A stretch of DNA of 64,000 bases. Origin: JAGWRA01 sp035534615 (GTDB taxonomy: Bacteria; Acidobacteriota; Vicinamibacteria; Vicinamibacterales; CAVVIG01). Shown here in pieces: positions 8,908-16,877 of this stretch; positions within the stretch are counted from its first letter, which is position 1; each line of letters opens with the position of its first letter. A program made the translations under genes and the position numbers. The notes under the pieces were generated by a model. It saw only the letters and a program-made list of their open reading frames with translations. It made no database searches and was not told where the DNA came from. The stretch is from NCBI GenBank assembly GCA_035534615.1, contig DATLRO010000082.1, forward strand, positions 1-64,000, given 5' to 3'.

Positions 8908-10706
8908 GCGACGGTTCCCTGGTGAGCGTGCTGCGCGACGGCGTCGACCACCCGCCGCGCGGTGAGCGGCAGGCCGCCGTAATCGAGCACGGGAGTCATC
9001 TGGTCGCGCGGCACGCCGGTCTCCAGCGTCAGCAGCGCGCGGAGCTGCGCGTCCCGGTTCTGCTCCACGACGAACACGGTCTTGTGCCGCCGGAGGAAGT
9101 CGGCCACCGGCGTGTCGAACGGGAACCCGCGCACGCGCATGTAGTCGACCGGGATCCCCTGGGCCTTCAGCCGGTGCACCGCCTCGAGCACGGCGCCGTG
9201 GCACCCGCCGACGGAGACGATCCCCACCTCGGCGCCGGCCTGCAGGTGGAATTCCGGCGCCGGCACGGCGCGGGCGGCGCCGCTGATCTTGCGGGCCAGC
9301 CGGTCCACGACCTCCTGGTACTCGGCCGCGTCCTCGGTGTAGTTGCCGTGCCGGTCGTGTCCCGACCCGCGCGTGAAGTACGCCCCCTTCGGATGGACGC
9401 CCGGCAGCGTGCGGGCGGCGATGCCGTCGCCGTCGACGTCGAGGTAGCGCGAGAACTTCGCCATCCGTTCGAGCTCGGCGGCCGGGATCAGCTTCCCGCG
9501 GTCGGGCCGGTGCGCATCGTCCCACGTCAGCCGCGGCACCATCCAGTCGTTCATCCCGATGTCGAGGTCGGAGAGGACGAACACCGGCGTCTGGAACCGC
9601 TCGGCGAGGTCGAAGGCGGCGCTCGCCATGTAGAAGCATTCGCGCGGATTCGCGGGGTACAGGCAGATGTGCTTCGTATCCCCGTGCGACGCGTACGCCG
9701 TCGCCATGAAGTCGCCCTGCTGCGTCCGCGTCGGCATGCCGGTGGAGGGCCCGGTCCGCTGGACGTCGAAGAAGACCGCCGGCACCTCGGCGTAGTACGC
9801 CAGGCCGATGAACTCCTCCATCAGCGAGATGCCCGGGCCGGCCGTCGACGTGAACGCGCGCGCGCCCGCCCAGCCGGCGCCGATCACCATGCCGGCCGCC
9901 GCCAGCTCGTCTTCGGCCTGGATGATGGCGAACTGCTTCTCGCCCGTCTGGCCGTCGACGCGGTAGCGCTCGCAGAAGTCCTTGAACGCCTCCATCAGCG
10001 ACGTGGACGGCGTGATCGGGTACCACGCGCCGACCGTCGCACCGGCGAACACGCAGCCGAGGGCGGCCGCCGTGTTGCCGTCGATGACGATCGAGTCGCC
10101 CGTCGCGTCCATCCGCTTCAGGTGGAACGGCAGCGGGCAGCTGAACTGCGTCCGGGCGAACTCGTAGCCCATCTCGATGGCACGGAAGTTCGCGTCGAGC
10201 AGCGCCTTCTTCTTCGAGAACTTCTCGCGGAGCATCTCCTCGATGACCGCCATGTCGATGTCGAGGAGCGCCGACAGCGTCCCCGTATAGACGATGTTCC
10301 GCAGCAGCGTCCGGGTCCGGTCGCCCTCGAACGCCTCCACGCACATCTGGCCGAACGGCACGCCGAGGATCGTGATGTCCTCGCGCATCAGCTCGCGATC
10401 GAGCGGCCAGCTGCCGTCGTACAGCAGGTAGCCGCCCGGCCGGACGGCCGCGACGTCCTTCGCGTAGGTCGACGTGTTGAGCGCGACGATCAGGTCGATC
10501 TGCTCGGGACGCGCCGTGTAGCCGTCCCGGCTCACCCGGATCTCGTACCAGGTCGGCAGCCCCTGGATGTTCGACGGGAAGATGTTCTTCCCCGTCACCG
10601 GGATGCCCATCCGGAAGATCGCCTGCATCAGCAGGCCGTTCGCACTGGCCGACCCGGTGCCGTTCACCGTGGCCATCTTGAAGGCGAAGTCGTTGACGCC
10701 GCTCAT
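8904..10706 (-). CDS. korA: 2-oxoacid:ferredoxin oxidoreductase, fused gamma-alpha subunit
   Basis: A 600-residue protein that joins two subunits usually made separately. Residues 1 to about 185 are the gamma domain (GTGSASANGLLMQAIFRMG and the DIMIALN-like region). Residues about 200-600 are the alpha (pyrimidine-binding and CoA-side) domain, with the YPITPSTSLMEAF motif, GWAGARAFTSTAGPGISLM, and a C-terminal domain III-like part with FVVEQNRDAQL. The fusion is known from 2-oxoacid oxidoreductases of several bacteria and archaea. The ATG at 10706 overlaps the upstream stop by four bases (ATGA). With the beta subunit it would form a (gamma-alpha)-beta heterodimer or its dimer in the cytoplasm. 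Confidence 0.92.
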   Translation of the reverse strand: MSGVNDFAFKMATVNGTGSASANGLLMQAIFRMGIPVTGKNIFPSNIQGLPTWYEIRVSRDGYTARPEQIDLIVALNTSTYAKDVAAVRPGGYLLYDGSWPLDRELMREDITILGVPFGQMCVEAFEGDRTRTLLRNIVYTGTLSALLDIDMAVIEEMLREKFSKKKALLDANFRAIEMGYEFARTQFSCPLPFHLKRMDATGDSIVIDGNTAAALGCVFAGATVGAWYPITPSTSLMEAFKDFCERYRVDGQTGEKQFAIIQAEDELAAAGMVIGAGWAGARAFTSTAGPGISLMEEFIGLAYYAEVPAVFFDVQRTGPSTGMPTRTQQGDFMATAYASHGDTKHICLYPANPRECFYMASAAFDLAERFQTPVFVLSDLDIGMNDWMVPRLTWDDAHRPDRGKLIPAAELERMAKFSRYLDVDGDGIAARTLPGVHPKGAYFTRGSGHDRHGNYTEDAAEYQEVVDRLARKISGAARAVPAPEFHLQAGAEVGIVSVGGCHGAVLEAVHRLKAQGIPVDYMRVRGFPFDTPVADFLRRHKTVFVVEQNRDAQLRALLTLETGVPRDQMTPVLDYGGLPLTARRVVDAVAQHAHQGTVA

Positions 10707-12487
10707 GACGCGCTCCGGCCCGCGTAGGCCCTGATGAGATCGAATCGCCGCATGTCCCACGCCGCCGTCGGGCACCGCTCCGCGCACAGCCCGCAGTGCA
10801 GGCAGACGTCCTCGTCCTTCACCATCAGCCGCCGGGTCTGCGGCAGCGCCGCGGACAGGTACAACCCCTGCTGCGGATTGACCGCCGGCGCCGACAGGTG
10901 CCGGCGCACCTCCGCCTCGCCTCCGCCGTTGGGCGCCGGAACGATCGTCAGGCAGTTCACCGGGCAGACGTCGATGCACGCGTCGCACTCGATGCACAGC
11001 TTGTCGGTGAAGTGCGTCTCGATGTCGCAGTTCAGGCAGCGCTGCACTTCGTGCGCCGTCTGTTCGGGCGTGAACCCCAGCTCGACCTCCACCGCCACGT
11101 TCGCGAACCGCTTCACGAGCTCCTCGTGCTGCATCTTCGCGCGCGGCGACGGGTTGTAGTCGTTGTGGTAGCTCCAGGCGTGCATCCCCAGCTTCGCGCT
11201 GACGAGGTTCATCCCGTCGCCCGGCCGCTCGGTCACCGGGACGCCCTGGCAGTGCTGGTGGATGGAGATCGCCGCCTGGTGGCCGTGCTCCACCGCCCAG
11301 ATGATGTTCTCCGGCCCCCACGCCGCGTCGCCACCGAAGAACACGCCGGCGCGCGTCGACTGGAACGTCTTCCGATCGACGATCGGCATGTCCCACTTCG
11401 GATCGAACTCGATGCCGATGTCCCGCTCGATCCAGGGGAACGCGTTGTCCTGGCCGATCGCCAGAATCACCGCGTCGCAGGGGATCACCACCGTCTCGAT
11501 CACCCGGCTCTTCTGCCGCCCGTCCTGCTCGGTCCACTCGAGCCGCTCGAACTCCATGCCGACGAGCCTGCCGTGCTCGACCAGGAACCGCTTCGGGGCA
11601 TGGTTCTCGATGATCTCGATGCCCTCTTCCTCGGCGTCCTCCAGCTCCCACGGCGAGGCCTTGAAGTACTGCCGCGACCGCCGCGCGATGACCTTGATGT
11701 CGGTCCCGCCCAGCCGCTTCGACGTGCGGCAGCAGTCCATCGCCGTGTTGCCGACGCCGATGATGAGCACCCGCGGCTCGATCTTCTCGATGTGCCCGAA
11801 ATGGACGGAGCCGAGCCACTCGATGCCGATGTGCACGGTCGGGCTGTCCCACCGGCCCGGCAGGTCGAGCTCCTTCCCTTTCGGCGCGCCGCTGCCGACG
11901 AACACGCCGTCGTACCCCTCGTCCAGCAGCGCCTTCAGGCTCTCCACCGGCGTCTCGTAGCGGATCTCCACCCCCATGTCGAGGATCGCGTCCACTTCCT
12001 CGTCCAGCACGCTCGCCGGCAGCCGGAACGCCGGGATGTTGTACCGCATCAGCCCGCCCGCCTGGTGCAGCCGCTCGTAGATCACGCACTCATAACCGAG
12101 CGGCATCAGGTCGTTCGCCACCGTCAGCGACGCGGGCCCCGCGCCCACGAGCGCAATCCGCCGGCCGTTCTTCTCCGTGGGAATGGACGGAAGGCGATCG
12201 CGAATGTCGCCGCGCAGGTCGGACGCCACCCGCTTCAGCCGGCAGATCGCCACCGGCTTGCCGTCCACGCGCCCGCGGCGGCACGCCGGCTCGCACGGAC
12301 GATCGCAGGTGCGGCCCAGGATGCCGGGAAACACGTTCGACACGCGGTTGAGCATGTACGAATCGGTATACCGGCCTTGCGCGATCAGGCGAATGTACTC
12401 GGGAACGTTCGTGTGGGCGGGGCAGGCCCACTGGCAGTCGACAACCTTATGGTAATACTGCGGATCGGAAACGTTGGTCGGTTCCAT
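10703..12487 (-). CDS. FAD-dependent NAD(P)H oxidoreductase with iron-sulfur domains (GltD-like), first gene of the kor operon
   Basis: A 594-residue soluble electron-transfer protein. The N-terminal 100 residues form a GltD/dihydropyrimidine-dehydrogenase-type iron-sulfur domain (CQWACPAHTNVPEYI and GRTCDRPCEPACRRG). An FAD-binding motif (ALVGAGPASLTVANDL) starts near residue 112 and an NAD(P)H-binding region (LIIGVGNTAMDC) near 245. The C-terminus carries a bacterial ferredoxin domain with two clusters: CIECDACIDVCPVNC and CLHCGLCAERCP. Its place ahead of the gamma-alpha and beta genes, with a four-base overlap, suggests it is the dedicated redox partner, passing electrons between the 2-oxoacid enzyme and NAD(P)H. 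No separate ferredoxin gene is needed on this reading; that is inference. Confidence 0.88.
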   Translation of the reverse strand: MEPTNVSDPQYYHKVVDCQWACPAHTNVPEYIRLIAQGRYTDSYMLNRVSNVFPGILGRTCDRPCEPACRRGRVDGKPVAICRLKRVASDLRGDIRDRLPSIPTEKNGRRIALVGAGPASLTVANDLMPLGYECVIYERLHQAGGLMRYNIPAFRLPASVLDEEVDAILDMGVEIRYETPVESLKALLDEGYDGVFVGSGAPKGKELDLPGRWDSPTVHIGIEWLGSVHFGHIEKIEPRVLIIGVGNTAMDCCRTSKRLGGTDIKVIARRSRQYFKASPWELEDAEEEGIEIIENHAPKRFLVEHGRLVGMEFERLEWTEQDGRQKSRVIETVVIPCDAVILAIGQDNAFPWIERDIGIEFDPKWDMPIVDRKTFQSTRAGVFFGGDAAWGPENIIWAVEHGHQAAISIHQHCQGVPVTERPGDGMNLVSAKLGMHAWSYHNDYNPSPRAKMQHEELVKRFANVAVEVELGFTPEQTAHEVQRCLNCDIETHFTDKLCIECDACIDVCPVNCLTIVPAPNGGGEAEVRRHLSAPAVNPQQGLYLSAALPQTRRLMVKDEDVCLHCGLCAERCPTAAWDMRRFDLIRAYAGRSAS

Positions 12488-12924
12488 GTCCAGTGCGTCC
12501 TGTGGCCGTGGCGCGGTCGAGCCTCGCGGGGGCGGGGGGACCCGAATCCGGCACGCGGCCTGAACCTCTGCTCGCCCCTGACAGCATGATCCGCCTCATC
12601 AGTCGTGCCGACGACAGCCAGGATCAGCAATCCCCGGGAAGCGCAACGAGACCGACTGCGGTCCCCGGGGCGGGCCCTGCCCCATTCCCTTCATAGTACC
12701 TCTCCCGTGCGCTCCTCCGACAGCCCACCGAATCTCGCTCCGATTATCGCTGCGTTCCGGGCAATGTCAAGAGCACGAAGGGGTTTCACCCGCCATCCCG
12801 GACGGCGAACGACCGCACAGCACGCCACCTCATCAGCGGATCCGGTCCCGGCCGACCGTGGGCGGGCCCGGACCGGGCGCCGGCTCGGCAGCCCGCATGG
12901 CCTGGATCGACCCGGACACGCAGG
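12488..12924. other. 437-bp intergenic region upstream of the kor operon
   Basis: This stretch lies between the cysNC stop and the start of the kor operon, both on the minus strand. It should hold the kor promoter. I see no coding signal, no tRNA and no clear promoter boxes. Confidence 0.5.
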
Positions 12925-14853
12925 CTAGGAGACGGCCAGACGGGGCGCAAGGTACTCGACCAGCTGCGCCACGGCCTCCTCCAGCCCCACCGCAGACGTG
13001 TCGATGACGAGGTCGGCGTGGTCCGGCGGCTCGAACGGCGCGGAAATTCCGGTGAATTCGCCGATCTCGCCGGCCCGCGCCCGCGCGTACAGCCGCTTGG
13101 GATCCCGCGCTTCGCAGGCCGCCAGCGGGGTGCTCAGGTACACCTCGGCGAACGGCACGTCCAGCCCCTCACGCCCGAGGATCTGCCGCGCCCGCAGCCG
13201 ATCGGTCCGGGAGGGCGAAATGAAGGCGGTGATGGCGATCAGGCCCTGTTCGGCGAACAGCCGCGCGACCTCGGCGACGCGCCGGAGGTTCTCGGCGCGA
13301 TCGGCCGCCGTGAACCCCAGGTCGGCGCTCAGGCCGACGCGGACATTGTCGCCGTCGAGCACGCACGCCTCCCAGCCGCGCGCGAACAGCTCGCGCTCGA
13401 GCGCGGCGGCGAGCGTCGACTTTCCGGCGCCCGACAGCCCGGTGAACCAGACGACCGCCCCTCGGTGCCCGTGCCGGGCCTGCCGCCGCTCGCACGACAC
13501 GTACCCGACCGGCCGCGTGAGGTTCGCGCTGGTGGCCGGCATGAGCGCCCCGGCCTCGTCTGCGTCGAGGACGATCCCGCCGCCGCAGACATCGAGGCCG
13601 TCGACGACGACGAAGCGGCCCAGGTGGGGGACGCGGTCGTAGGGATCGAGCACGACCGGCCGGCGGGTCCTGACGGTGATCTCGCCGACCTCGCTGGCAC
13701 TCAGCCCGCCGTCCCCCGGCGCCGCCGGGCCCTCGAGCGTCGCGGCGTCGGTCACGGCGGTGATGGCCACGGCCTCGCCATCGAATTCCTGCGTGGCCAG
13801 CTTGAACCTGTACGATCGTCCGGTCCGGAACGGCTGCCGCCCGAGCCAGAACAGGCGCGCGGTGAACCGCGACGTGGTCGACGGCGCATCGTCCAGCCTC
13901 GACGCGACCTCGCCGCGGCCGAGAAACAGCTGATCGACCAGCGTGAGGCCGACCGCATCGCCCGCCACGGCCGACCGCCGCGCCGGCGCGTGCCACTGCT
14001 CGATCGTCTTCACCGTGCTCTGCTTGCCGCTCGGCAGGAACAGCAGCCGGTCGCCCACGCGCAGGGTGCCCGACTCCAGCCGGCCGGCCAGGATCCGGCG
14101 GTGGTCGAAGCGGTAGACAGCCTGCAGCGGCAGCCGCAGCGGCCGATCGACGGCCGGACGCGGCACCGTGAACGCGTCGATCAGGTCGACGATCGTGCCG
14201 CCGGCGTACCAGGGGGTCCGGGCGCTTCGCGCGGCAATGTTGTCGCCGAACCGGGCCGAGATCGGCACGACGGCGCGCGGCGTGATGCCGAGGCCGGCGA
14301 GGAAGGCGGTGTAGTCGCCCGCAATCCGCTCGAACGCGGCCTGCGCGTACTCGACGAGGTCGAGCTTGTTGACCGCGACGGCGACCTGCTCGATGCCGAG
14401 CAGCTTGAGGAGCGTGCCGTGGCGGCGCGACTGCTCGCGGACCCCTTCCTGCGCGTCGACGATCACGATGGCGGCGTCGGCGGCGGCGGCGCCGGTCACC
14501 ATGTTCTTGAGGAATTCCCGGTGGCCCGGCGCATCGATGAGCACGCACTCGCGGCGCGCCGTCCGGAACCCGACGTGGGCGGTGTCGATCGTCGCGTTCT
14601 GGTCCCGCTCGGCCTGGAGGGCGTCGGTCAGGTTCGCGAACTCGAACGGCACGCCGCGGCGCGCGGCGGCGGCGGCCAGCTGCTCGTACTTGCCGTCCGG
14701 CAGCGATCCGGTGTCGTGGAGGAGGCGGCCGATCAGCGTCGACTTTCCGTGGTCCACGTGGCCGACGACCACGAGCCGGAGCCGCTCGCCGGACGGGCCC
14801 GCAGACGAGGTCACGGCGCGGCGCGCGAGGCGCGAGGGGGACCCGGTGGCCAT
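12925..14853 (-). CDS. cysNC: Bifunctional sulfate adenylyltransferase GTPase subunit / APS kinase (CysN-CysC fusion)
   Basis: A 642-residue fusion that completes sulfate activation to PAPS. The N-terminal EF-Tu-like GTPase has the P-loop GHVDHGKST at 31-39, the DAPGH switch motif, and NKLD for guanine. Its beta-barrel domains run to about residue 440. The CysC domain starts near 465, with P-loop GLSGAGKST at 472-480, LDGDNVR and the YARARAGEI segment near the end. The GTP-hydrolysing half drives APS synthesis by CysD and the kinase half adds the 3'-phosphate. The ATG shares one base with the cysD stop (TGATG), so the two are translationally coupled. No PAPS reductase is seen nearby, while a sulfotransferase diverges from this operon. 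Confidence 0.94.
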   Translation of the reverse strand: MATGSPSRLARRAVTSSAGPSGERLRLVVVGHVDHGKSTLIGRLLHDTGSLPDGKYEQLAAAAARRGVPFEFANLTDALQAERDQNATIDTAHVGFRTARRECVLIDAPGHREFLKNMVTGAAAADAAIVIVDAQEGVREQSRRHGTLLKLLGIEQVAVAVNKLDLVEYAQAAFERIAGDYTAFLAGLGITPRAVVPISARFGDNIAARSARTPWYAGGTIVDLIDAFTVPRPAVDRPLRLPLQAVYRFDHRRILAGRLESGTLRVGDRLLFLPSGKQSTVKTIEQWHAPARRSAVAGDAVGLTLVDQLFLGRGEVASRLDDAPSTTSRFTARLFWLGRQPFRTGRSYRFKLATQEFDGEAVAITAVTDAATLEGPAAPGDGGLSASEVGEITVRTRRPVVLDPYDRVPHLGRFVVVDGLDVCGGGIVLDADEAGALMPATSANLTRPVGYVSCERRQARHGHRGAVVWFTGLSGAGKSTLAAALERELFARGWEACVLDGDNVRVGLSADLGFTAADRAENLRRVAEVARLFAEQGLIAITAFISPSRTDRLRARQILGREGLDVPFAEVYLSTPLAACEARDPKRLYARARAGEIGEFTGISAPFEPPDHADLVIDTSAVGLEEAVAQLVEYLAPRLAVS

Positions 14854-15671
14854 CACATGTACCCGTCCCGCCGGAGCAGCTCGAACGCCGCCTCGGATTC
14901 CCGGTCCTGCGCGCGGCCGGCCCGCTCGGACGTCCTGGTCGTCCGCAGCTCGGCGACGATGTCGGACACGGTCCGCGCCGTCGAGGCGATCCGGCCGGTG
15001 CAGGGCGCGCAGCCGAGCGACCGGTATCGCTGCCCGGTCCCATCGTCGAAATAGAGCGGGATGATCGGCATCCGCTCGCGCTCGATGTATTCCCACACGT
15101 GCAGCTCGGTCCAGTGCAGGAGCGGGTGCACGCGGATGTGCGTCCCCGGCGCGAAGTCGGTCTTGAACTGGTCCCAGAGCTCGGGCGGCTGATCGGTCAC
15201 GTCCCACTCCATCGCCTGGTTGCGCGGCGAGAAGTACCGCTCCTTGGCGCGCGTCGGCTCCTCGTCGCGGCGCACGCCGACGATGATGCCGGTGAACCCG
15301 TGGCGATCGATGACGCCGTGCAGCGCGTCGGTCTTGAGCGCCGAGCAGCAGGCCACCCGCGTCGCGCGCCCGGCCGGAAACGTCGCCCCGGCCGCGAGGA
15401 CGGCGTCGTTGCGGCCGACGATCAGCCGCAGGTTCCACTCGCGGACCAGGCGATCGCGGTAGTCGATCATCGACGGGATCTTGTAGGTGGTGTCGATGTG
15501 AATCAGCGGGAACGGCACGTGGCCGAAGAAGGCCTTGCGCGCCAGCCAGAGCAGGACGGTCGAATCCTTGCCGATGCTCCACAGCATCGCGAGGTTCGCG
15601 AATTTGCCGAAGGCTTCGCGCAGGATGTAGACCGATTCGTTCTCGAGCGCCGTCAGATGATCTCGTCGCAT
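14853..15671 (-). CDS. cysD: Sulfate adenylyltransferase, small subunit
   Basis: CysD makes adenosine 5'-phosphosulfate from ATP and sulfate, with GTP hydrolysis by CysN. The 272-residue length (from the ATG at 15671, MRRDHLTALENESVYI) fits the family. The ATP-pyrophosphatase loop is WSIGKDST near residue 32, and later family segments HIDTTYKI, GVRRDEEPTRAKER and LHWTELHVWEYIERE are all present. The frame is open about 120 bp further upstream, but that extension is not family-like. It is the first gene of the cysD-cysNC pair. A near-perfect inverted repeat lies 18 bp before its start. Confidence 0.94.
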   Translation of the reverse strand: MRRDHLTALENESVYILREAFGKFANLAMLWSIGKDSTVLLWLARKAFFGHVPFPLIHIDTTYKIPSMIDYRDRLVREWNLRLIVGRNDAVLAAGATFPAGRATRVACCSALKTDALHGVIDRHGFTGIIVGVRRDEEPTRAKERYFSPRNQAMEWDVTDQPPELWDQFKTDFAPGTHIRVHPLLHWTELHVWEYIERERMPIIPLYFDDGTGQRYRSLGCAPCTGRIASTARTVSDIVAELRTTRTSERAGRAQDRESEAAFELLRRDGYM

Positions 15672-15688
15672 GGACCCAACCAGCCGAC

Positions 15689-15716
15689 GGCCGACCGATA
15701 CAGGTATCGGCCGGCC
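15689..15716. promoter_or_regulatory. Inverted repeat in the cysD / sulfotransferase divergent promoter region
   Basis: Thirteen-base arms (15689-15701 and 15704-15716) centred on AG, with 12 of 13 positions complementary; the core CCGATAC-AG-GTATCGG is perfect. It lies in the 293-bp gap between divergent cysD and the sulfotransferase gene, 18 bp before the cysD start. It could be an operator shared by both units or a hairpin in the cysD leader. Confidence 0.45.
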
Positions 15717-15964
15717 GACACCGACACCGGGCCGCGCCGGCCGCAGCCGGGGCGTCTGATGGCCCGGAAGCCTCCTCCAACACCGGGCGCACACCGGCGC
15801 GCGGCCCTGGCACAGGCCACGCCGTGCAAGCCGGACGCCACCACCGGAGTCCGGCCACCGCCGCGGCCTCCGGCTGGTATCGCTGTTGCACAGGCTCGAC
15901 GGGGTCCCAATGGCCCGGCCGCATGGCCGGGGGGCCGATCCGGGAGGATAAGGAGGCAGGAGCG

Positions 15965-16792
15965 ATGTCCTACATCTTTGTCGGCGGCGCGCAGCGGACC
16001 GGAACGACCCTGGTCCAGCTCGTGCTCTGTCAGGGGGCGGGGGTGAACCCGTTCATCCAGGAAGCCGGCTACCTCCGGCGGATCCTCGAGGCCTATGCCG
16101 AAGAGACGCATCCGGCGCGGATCCGGAACTACTTCGACTCACTCGACGATTTCCGCGAGTTCCACGGCGCGTTCGTCAGGCGCTTCCTTGAGCGGACCCG
16201 CCTCCGCCTTCCGGGAACCACGCACCTGGTCCTCAAGGAACCGACCCTGACCAGGTACTTCCCGGAGCTGCACGAGTTCCTCGGCGACGACGTCCGCTTC
16301 GTCTGCATGGTCCGCGATCCCCGGGATACGATCTGCTCCATCCTCAAGGTCGCCGAGCGCCAGGTGGCCGCGGGCGAGGCTGATCCGATTCCAGGGGATC
16401 GCGTGAAGACGCTCTGTGACTACTACCGCAATTTCTACCTGCCGATCCTGAACGACCAGCATCCCGAGCTGCTGAAGCGGATCCTGTTCGTCAGGTACGA
16501 GGATCTCGTGCTGGCGCCCGAGGCGACGATCGATGCGCTCGAACACTGGTTCGGGCTCAATCTCTCCAAAGCCCGCCACAACCCGCAGCCCGACACCGGG
16601 CGGATCGATTTCACGAGCGCGTTCGATCGGAGCTCGTCGTGGCATTCCGAGCTGTACGGAAAGCCGATCTCGGCCGACCGGATCGGCGCGTACAAGACAG
16701 CGCTGGCGCCACGGGACATCGCGGTGATCGAGAACGATCTCGCGGCCTTCTTCAAGCTCTTCAAGTTCGAGACCGAGCTGCAGCCGACCTGA
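15965..16792 (+). CDS. PAPS-dependent sulfotransferase
   Basis: A 275-residue cytoplasmic sulfotransferase, which would move the sulfuryl group from PAPS to a hydroxyl or amine on an unknown acceptor. The 5'-phosphosulfate loop is GGAQRTGTT at residues 7-15, and the 3'-phosphate motif is in MVRDPRDTICSILK near residue 118. A later KARHNPQP segment and C-terminal helices fit the family. The ATG has an AGGAGG site 8 nt upstream. The gene diverges from cysD-cysNC, which would supply PAPS, so the locus reads as a dedicated sulfation unit. Its acceptor could be a glycan, lipid or protein; nothing in the sequence decides this. Confidence 0.88.
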   Translation: MSYIFVGGAQRTGTTLVQLVLCQGAGVNPFIQEAGYLRRILEAYAEETHPARIRNYFDSLDDFREFHGAFVRRFLERTRLRLPGTTHLVLKEPTLTRYFPELHEFLGDDVRFVCMVRDPRDTICSILKVAERQVAAGEADPIPGDRVKTLCDYYRNFYLPILNDQHPELLKRILFVRYEDLVLAPEATIDALEHWFGLNLSKARHNPQPDTGRIDFTSAFDRSSSWHSELYGKPISADRIGAYKTALAPRDIAVIENDLAAFFKLFKFETELQPT

Positions 16793-16838
16793 CCGGCGGA
16801 ACGCGCCCCTGCGCGGCGCCCCGCTCATCCGCGGCCAC

Positions 16839-16875
16839 GGCCGGCGCAGGCCGGCCCCCCGCGGCGCCTGGGCGC
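16839..16875. terminator. Two adjacent hairpins between convergent genes
   Basis: GGCCGGC-GCAG-GCCGGCC (16839-16856) is followed by CGGCGCC-TG-GGCGCCG at about 16862-16877. They fill the gap between the sulfotransferase and the convergent propeller gene and probably end transcription from both sides. There are no T-runs. Confidence 0.45.
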
Positions 16876-16877
16876 CG

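Noticed and set aside
12488..12924. A tRNA or small RNA gene in the gap before the kor operon
   Set aside because: No cloverleaf, T-loop motif or stable terminator-like hairpin could be found by eye.
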